NCBI GenBank assembly: GCA_947311845.1
Contig: CAMZMU010000075.1
Coordinates: forward strand, 19,877,366 to 19,941,365
Length of the DNA stretch: 64,000 bases
Direction: 5' to 3'
Source of the DNA: Poa pratensis
Lineage: Eukaryota; Streptophyta; Magnoliopsida; Poales; Poaceae
Part shown: one piece after another, positions 56,463-64,000 of the stretch
How positions within the stretch are numbered: the first letter of the stretch is position 1
How the letters are laid out: each line of letters starts with the position of its first letter
Position numbers and translations under genes: made by a program
Notes under the pieces: generated by a model
Seen by the model: only the letters and a program-made list of their open reading frames with translations
Databases searched by the model: none
Told to the model about the DNA's origin: nothing

Positions 56463-59400
56463 CTAGATGAATGCCCGTGCGTTGCTACGGATGTCAAAAA
56501 AATGGTTCAACCAAAAGCTAAGTTTAATTCACGAATCAATCATGATAGTCTGCAAGTTCATATACAATCGCCACAACTCCAACAAATATCTCTCTCCCAG
56601 TAATTATTTCAATCATATATGATTTGTTCATTTCCACAGCACTCTCGCTCAAAATGTGAACTACTATGTCTATGGTATGTGTATTTGTTCATTTCCACCC
56701 ACGTCTCTATCCAGCCCATGCCGCAAACAAAAGACATGTCGACCTTCGACTACATTCCTAGGGGTAATGTGAAAGAGAGCAGATGGTGTAAGTTCATAAA
56801 TCCAAAAGCACAATTGGGAACCTAGAAGATGGAGCACAATGCTATTGTTAGCATTTATATGGATTAGGCGCTTGTTTCCTAGTGCAAGACAATTTAATAA
56901 TGAGAAATATCTAATTACACTAATTACATCTGTTTGGGACTATAACTATGTGAATTTTACATATCAAGGTGGAACAATAAATTCAAACAGAAAGAGTACA
57001 CGGCAGAGCAACCTATAATGTGCATTTCAAAGATTCATACTTAACTGAAGTGCAATCTATACTGTCAAAACAAAAAGAAAACATTCCTGCTTAACTAAAT
57101 TCATGTGCTCCATTTTGGGTGATTCACTGGAGTGAATTTGGATAAAAACAAGACAATAATGTTTTTTTTTTGCTTAACTAAACCAGAGCAGAGTAATTCA
57201 GCGAGAATTCTGACAAAAGAAGTTTTACAAGGAATAAAGAACAACTTTCACAGAGAAATAACAACCATTTTCACATAGAATTACAATCAGCTGCCATTTC
57301 TGGGTTCCATCTACTAAGTGTGTAGACAAACTGCTGCAATCCTTGGTGCCACCTCCATGATAACTGACCAGCTGCGTCTACCGTTGTCGTGTTTTGTCGG
57401 CTTGTAAGGGCAATAAGATCTGTTAAGGCTGGCCCATCAAGACATGGCTCAGTTAATTAGAAAGAACTCACAATGGTAATGTTTAACATGGTTCAGTTTC
57501 CAAAATACAATGTAGATATGAACAGAAATAAGCACCTATCTGAGCAATGCAAGGGCTCTCGAATCCTAGGTGATTTAATGTCAGCAAACCTTGGTCAAGA
57601 AAAAAGACTAAACCTCAATAGTAACAATTTTGTCCAAGTTTCCATGGATATAAATAGGGAGGAAAACTTATTGATAGGGCAACATGTCATCATATTAAGA
57701 CAATCCATCCACAGATTGCAAATATAGATAAATAGTACTTTTTCTGCGAGAAAATAAATGGGTACAATAATTGCATGTCCATTGCCTCAAGTTGGAAAGC
57801 CTTGCAGCCTGCAAATCCTCAGATTTAGTCAAGGAGGGCCTTTCCCGCTGGGCTTTCTAAAGTTAGAGAAAATATCAATACATTTGTTTTGCATGGCAAG
57901 GTCGCCAATACCAGTAGGTTTCAGTCGAACATATAGATCTTCAGAAGGAAACCGCTGGGAATAGAAAGCATCATACCGTCTCCCTGTTTTATTGTAGCCA
58001 TAACCTGAAATGTATTTGTTTTATTGTAACCACTACTTCTACTCCTGTACCATATACAGTGCACAGTCTTGAGACAAACTTAAAGAATGATAGCAAACAG
58101 TTGATGACCTAAGAAATCTCAGCATCTAGAACATAAAAAGTGGACGTAGTGCAACATATATGCATATATATATAAACAAAATACATATTTCCAACGTCTA
58201 CGATTTTTACCCACTTGGGCAGTACGCAATCAGGCGCACCAACAATTTTATCTTTACGGCAGCATTGCCCTGATCGAAGAAGGTGCTGCGCAGCGGGCTA
58301 GGAAGAGCTTTCGCCTGCTACGTTGCCGGGAGGAGGACCCATTGGACAATATGGCGCACCAGATCAAATATTTGCCACCTAAAAAGAGGAAATGCATGAT
58401 TCAGTTAACTGAGATGCTTCAGAGGAGTATAGCACTATCGTTTTGGGAGCTAAAATTCTGACAACTATTTAGCAAATCTGAGTTGTCACCAACCCTGTAT
58501 GCCCTGTACGAACCAATGCCTTAAGATTCGTCGCCACTATGCTCTAACCCCATTGAAATTGATCAAACTGTCACCACTGAAGTCTGAAAGCATAAAACTA
58601 TGATTTACATTGCTTCTTGCTCGAATCCTCCTGTGTAAACTACAAACGAAACCATGAAGTATATATTAGAAAGACCGGGCACAATGAAACATGGAAATGT
58701 CCTTATCCAGAATAATTGAATCATTCAAGCACAATCATCGAGCAGCAAAAAGAACTCATGGAAATGTGTTTCGGGCACAATATATGAGGATCAACACTTG
58801 GAGGCGAATTAATTAGAAAGAGAAGCTGATTAGCAAATAAGCTCTTTTGTGCCCGTTGCTCAAATGTTTCCAGATAATCTTTAGACATAGAGATAAGAAT
58901 CAAAGCTAACCAGTGTTGTAATTATACATTCATCTGCAAAAGATGGGGAACATCCATCTCCGGTGTACCTGAAACAACATGCAGTACCGTTAACTACACA
59001 GTGTTTGAGTCCGACAGCAGAAATCATAGGGTAAACAATATAATTTTGATTTGGCACGCTATAAATGGCTGCGACGAATAAACAAAATCACAAAAAACAA
59101 TATGTCGAACCGCATAAGTATTGAAAAGCTAGCATCAACACAGCTGGCCATGAAACCGAGCCAACACTCACAATTCTTTTGCCAGACTCAACCCCAGCAA
59201 CGACAAAGGGCATCACTCCAGCTGTAGAAAGAACCATACCATCAGACACACAAATTAATCGGAGGAACGGAATTAACAATGCAGATTCTTAAAGATTCAC
59301 AATAGTAACGCAACTGTCCCACATTGTGCAGGCTAGCATGGATAGATTTAAGCAGTAGAAAGAACAATGAAAAAGATAGGATTGTTCTTACGAGTGTGTT

Positions 59401-60753
59401 AATTGCAGACTAAAGCAAATCATAGCATCTTATTCGGTTCCATGATTAATACAAAAATATAGAAAACTCCAAAACATAAATGCTAGATTAAGATAATCTT
59501 AGTGGAGTATTTTGATTAAGTGCACATAACATAAGGATCTGATAATTTCAACTTGACTACTACGGTGAGAACACATCATAAGTATTTGTACCTTGAAGAT
59601 ATAGAGCAGAAAGCTTTACTTCTTTGTCCTTCCAAGCCACCAGGCATGCGGTCCAATTTATGCGGTTGTTGCTCATGCCTTTATTTACAATGGGTGATCT
59701 TGCAGTGAGGATGACAAAATGACTATATAGTGAGAAAGGTAAAACAATGGGGGTAAATTACAACCAGAAAGATAAATATGATGACAGAGTGGCATTTCTA
59801 CTTGTACTGATACATTATTTACAAGAGTTTTAGTACTAAGAAATCAATGAACACATAGATTTTGTGGATGAATGTATAATACATCATTTGTCCCAATAAT
59901 CCCTCCACAAATCTGACACAAAGTGAAAAGTGGAGGTTTAATTGTATGTATGTACCAGGTGCGATCTCTAAACATCTTAGTGCAGGTTGAATTCCTATGG
60001 TACAAACGACCAAATTCTCAGGAATAGAATATGTCAATTTTGTTCTCGACATCCGCCTACACGCATAGCAGAGCATATTGTATCAGACGAACTTCATAGA
60101 AAGAAGAAGATGAGCGAGAAGATATATGTATGTATGCGTACATGATGACGGTTCTCCTCCCTGCTTCCTGTTCACCGCCGCCGCTCATTCCCACCGCGTG
60201 GTCGCCGCCACTGCTCAGGTCCGGCCCTGCTCCCTCTCTCTACGTTGTTGTCCGGTGACTGGTGCAGGGCGACTGGAAAACGAGCGGACGGAGTTGCACG
60301 CAGGCCGTTGGCTCGCTCGTGAGCGCGAGCATGGCGGTCGGACGGAAATCGCGCAGGGACTGGTGGTGAGGGTGTGGCAGAGGGAAAGCCGAATTCCTGA
60401 GCCGCCGCGCTCCTTGGAAAGTCATCGCCAGCGGTCTTCACCTCCAGCGCCTCCAACTTGTTCGCTAGGAGGGGGAAAGCGGAGTAGGGGCACCTCAGCG
60501 TGAGAGGCTCGGTTGATGATGGGAGAAGATGCGGCGGCCGGTGAGGTGCGCGGTAGAGGCGGAGGCGGCGGCGGCAGAGCGATTAGATCGATATGGAGCG
60601 AAGGAGATAGGATTGGAAGCGCACGAGGGTCGCGACTCGCTAGGGAAGGTTTCCTTGGGCCTTGGCCCATTTGAGCGACCGGGGGTAGCGATGGCCTGGC
60701 TGACCACGGTTCGCAGGACGTACGAAGTACCAACTCCCATTTAATAGTAAAGA
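56463..60753 (-). mobile_element. Helitron, minus strand, with exon-like segments
   Basis: On the minus strand the 3' end is canonical: hairpin CCGTAGCAACGCACGG, then CTAG (56463-56466), then T. The 5' end TCTTTACTATTAAATGGG at 60753 is Helitron-like, but the base before it is G instead of A. The first 0.6 kb (60126-60740) is GC-rich and exon-like. Further minus-strand blocks at 59100-59280 (VVAGVESGKRIVSVGSVSW), 58205-58380, 57780-57965 (RLKPTGIGDLAMQNKC) and 57300-57450 (AAGQLSWRWHQGLQQFVYTL) look like exons of one or more captured genes, which I do not recognise. No Rep/helicase is seen. Confidence 0.6.
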
Positions 60754-62008
60754 CTACTACATCACTTTCTATGCAAACTAAAACTAATGAAATTTACTCC
60801 GTAGTAAAGAAAAATCTCGGTATGATGGATTGGAACAAGTACAACATGTGTTTGTCTTTGCATCCGAGTAAGACTATTGGTCACTGGTTTTTGAAATTCA
60901 GATATCGTTTCTTGTGTTACTACTTTTATATGAGTTCAATTTTCATTTCTAAACTCCAAACATATACATGATTTTGTTAAGAATTGCCATGTATGTTTGT
61001 GAAAGGGTTTTATTTCATGTAAATTAGAAAGTAAATTTGTTCGGGACAATTTAGAAGTTTCTCATAAGCATCAATACAATGCAACAATTAAGTACTTAAG
61101 GAAATATTACACCATGCATAAACGGCATAAATTAATACAGAGTTTTGAATTAATAAAAAAGAGTATTCTTATTTAAAAATCAAATGTGTTCTTCAAAAAA
61201 CTAGAAATAACAAGAAACTTCACCGTAAATTATGAATATTAATGAAAAATCACCACATTCCTAATATTTAGCTAATATGCGAGTAGATTGCTTTTTTTCA
61301 GTTTTGATGTTTGTAGGAAAATAGTTTATTTTTCCTTTATTCCTTTCGTATGTACAATGAAGAAATGTCCCTTTAGATATTACCATGTACGAATTCCTCC
61401 GATCCGGTTTATAGGTCATGCGCATGTTTCTAGGTCGTCAAATGACCAACATAATTCGAGTTATATATTGCAAAAATGTACCATTTAAAACTTTATATGT
61501 TATACTTTCTAATGGTATATATTTTGTGTTATACAACTAACATTAAATTGTTCAAATGATTCTCTCCAGACACGCGCAGGGCCTATACACCAGACTAGAC
61601 AGAGTATTAAATGTATACAAATAGTTGATTAATTGTCAATTTGGAGTTTTAAATGATTATCTTGCCGATGATCTTCCTTTTTTATGTAACAAACTCTTCT
61701 TCTCCTAATAGAAATGGCAGAGCTCCTACCATTATTTCGAAGAAAAACAATATCGTAGCTTGGAACTTGGTTTTCATGTGAACCTACTATTGGTTACGTA
61801 TGGCATTATCTCTTGTAAGAGATACATACGTGTTTCTGAATCATTTATTGGATCAACAAAATCCGAATGATTTACAATTTGTGGTGTATGTGAACCTACT
61901 ATTGCTCTTTTTTATTTTGATAAAAATACCCTCACTAGCCCTTTGCCGACGCTATCAACATTGACGAGGGAGGGAGAGCCTGGAGAGACCTTATTCCAAT
62001 GCGTCATC
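60754..62008. other. AT-rich intergenic DNA
   Basis: No gene, hairpin element or complete transposon end recognised. Short frames only. Confidence 0.4.
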
Positions 62009-63219
62009 TGTTGGGGATCGTAGACAGAAAACAAAAAAATTCTTGCCGACGATAACCATAAACTAGCCAAGATCAAACTATGCAGATATACAATACGGAG
62101 GAGGACGGAGTACATACCCTTGTAGACCGAAAGCGGGATTACGTTCCCGCACAAACGTTGCCAATGAAGCCGATGAAGCCGACCTCAAGGTCGTGTAGAG
62201 GAAGTAGATGTACTCCCAGCGCCACCCGTGTAGCGCCTCGTAGTTTCACACACGTGCGGTGTAGATGACGACCTCCGGGCTCCAGATCCAGCAGAGCAGC
62301 GGAATCAGAAGATTGGATCTAGCAGCACGGCGGTGTGCGTATAGTGGAGAGAATTCCCTCCTCGTACGCAGCTCCAGAAACGGAACCACGCTCAAGGTAG
62401 AGAGAAGAAGAGGGAGAAAGGTGAATTTCCAAGGCATAGGGGATCCCCTATTTAAAGGTGGAGGAGGGAGGCCACACCCATCGGCTAGACCATGTGGGAC
62501 TATTCCCACATGGCCACCGGCCGACCATGGGGTGCGCCAGCCCCTAGGTGGGCCGAGGCCCACCTAGGGCGGCTGGCCCTCCTCCCTCATTTTTTTACTT
62601 TTTCCTTTTTGGGATTTTTCCCTTATTTAATTCATTCGGGCTCCGAAACATATTTCGTTGCCTCCGATCAACATCGGACAAGTCCCAGAACACTTCCGGG
62701 GTTTCCGGTTTCTTTCTCTCTTATATCCAATCTAATCGTCACCTACCCTTAAGTGTGTTACCCTATGGTTCGGGATCACACAGACATGAACGAGACACGC
62801 TCTCCGATCAATGACTAACAGCGGGGTCTAGATACCCATGGTAGTCCCTGTGCGTCCACGAAAGTCTTTTATCGTTCGAACCTTTAGACGTCCAGTCTCA
62901 ACCTTTTGCCTGGCGATACTTAGATTGTCCGAGCATCGTTCTCCGGTATCATGATTACCGAGCATGATCTCGTCATTGACAAATCTATCTTTACTTGTCT
63001 GTGATATTACATCCCCGTGACCTAGTCACATGCTTGCAAGCTCATTGATTTAATCTCACCGAGTGGGACCAGGGTATCTATCCTGCTATGTGGATTGGCA
63101 AATCCCGCTCTTGATCACTCGCCTCCACTGCTTCCTTCGGATACCTGAAAGTGTCACCTTTATTGTCACGCTATATAAGACATGCCGTTTGATGCAATCA
63201 AAACACCTTCCAGAAGCAG
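62009..63219 (-). mobile_element. Truncated BARE/Angela-like Copia LTR
   Basis: Starts TGTTGGGGATCGTAG, the reverse complement of the conserved LTR 3' end (CTACG...CCCCAACA) of the BARE1/WIS/Angela group. The familiar downstream landmarks of that group follow in order (ACCCTTGTAGACCG near 62118, a TATTTAAAGG box near 62449, GACATGAACGAGACACGCTC near 62783). No primer-binding-site complement lies left of 62009, so this is a 3' or solo LTR. It breaks off at 63219 where the next LTR begins. Confidence 0.75.
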
Positions 63220-64000
63220 TGATACGTCTTAAACGTATCTATAATTTTTGATGTTCCATGCTTGTTTTATACCAATTGCTACATGTTTTGCATCTACTTT
63301 ATATCACTTTTATACATTTTTTGGGACTAACCTATTAACAAGATGCCGAAGTGCCAGTTCCTGTTTTCTGCTGTTTTTGTATTCCAGAAAAGCTAGTCTG
63401 GAAATATTCTCGGAATTGGACGAAACTACACGGGGTCCCTATTTTACCAGAACACATCTGACGGACCAAAGAGCGACGGAGGAGCCACGTGGGCCCCACA
63501 CGCCAGGGCGCGGGCCCCCCTCTGCCGCGCCCTGGGGTGGTGTGGGCCCCTCGGGCCTCCAGCCGCCGCCCTTTCGCCTACTTATTCCCCCCGACGCGAA
63601 AACCCTAAGTACCTGAGCAAATATCCACGAAAAGTTCCAGAGACGCCGCCGTCGTCAACCCTAGCTCGGGAGGGTTCAGAACCTCTTCCCGGCACCCTGC
63701 CGGAGAGGGGAATCGTCACCGGAGGCTTCTACATCGCCATGCCTGCCTCCGGAGTGATGCGTGAGTAGTTCATCCTTGGACTACGGGTCCATAGCAGTAG
63801 CTAGATGGTTGTCTCTCCACTTTGTGCCATCATGTTTAGATCTTGTGAGCTGCCCTACATGATCAAGATCATATTATTGTAATGCTACATGTTGTGTTTG
63901 CTGGGATCCGATGAATATTGAATATTATGTCAAGTTGATTATCAATCTATCTTATATGTTATTTAAGATCTTGCATGCTTTCCGTTACTCGTAGATGCTT
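63220..64000 (+). mobile_element. LTR of the TGATACGTCT Gypsy-type family, cut by window end
   Basis: Starts TGATACGTCTTAAACGTATC and follows the LTRs at 1135-1972 and 5966-7545 in inverse orientation, with about the same order of landmarks (GTGCCAGTTCCTGTTTTCTG, CTTCCCGGCACCCTGCCGGA, GATCAAGATCATATTATTGT). It is clearly more diverged from both of those than they are from each other. It is inserted in the Copia LTR; the left flank is AGCAG (63215-63219). Confidence 0.88.

Overview
The window looks like nuclear DNA of a large, repeat-rich grass genome, most likely Pooideae (Triticeae or Poeae). The basis is the transposon vocabulary: an LTR starting TGATACGTCT that resembles Sabrina/WHAM-type elements, a BARE/Angela-like Copia LTR end (TGTTGGGGATCG), and many Helitrons and MITEs, together with GC-rich first exons. 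Family names come from memory and were not searched. Species cannot be fixed from the sequence alone.

Layout. 1-1134 is a truncated retrotransposon end. 1135-7545 is a minus-strand, pol-less LTR retrotransposon (probably Gypsy) with a duplicated primer-binding site. 7546-8829 holds unidentified gene scraps and a GC-rich minisatellite. 8830-34752 is one gag-only Copia-type element whose 3' LTR has been split by a 16,384-bp insertion (18041-34424, TG...CA ends, 5-bp duplication TGGGA). The insertion reads as a solo LTR of about 4 kb that was itself filled by several Helitrons. These carry host gene fragments, including SRP54 and a kinesin-13.

34753-53700 is the gene-bearing part. It has a Tourist MITE; an intact, intronless clade A PP2C (36179-37231) preceded by five ABRE-type ACGTGKC motifs; a tRNA-Val(CAC) gene (38637-38710, minus); several MITEs; LINE remnants; a PIF/Harbinger element containing a nested hAT; a likely F-box remnant; and a HAESA-like LRR receptor kinase gene (49041-52161, minus) whose reading frame is broken repeatedly, in the junctions examined by missing bases.

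53724-55832 is the most interesting object: a Pack-MULE-like element with two arms of about 370 bp in inverted orientation, a perfect 9-bp duplication (CAGTTACTC), GC-rich tandem repeats inside both arms, and three pieces of a second LRR receptor kinase (RLK7/IKU2-like) between them. It lies about 1.6 kb upstream of the resident receptor kinase gene. 56463-60753 is a further minus-strand Helitron with exon-like segments. 62009-63219 is a truncated Copia LTR. 63220 to the end is another copy of the first Gypsy-type LTR, in plus orientation.

The genes do not form a pathway. The PP2C is a predicted negative regulator of ABA signalling and the receptor kinase a predicted cell-surface peptide receptor. 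The main biology visible here is layered transposition and repeated capture of host exons by Helitrons and a MULE.
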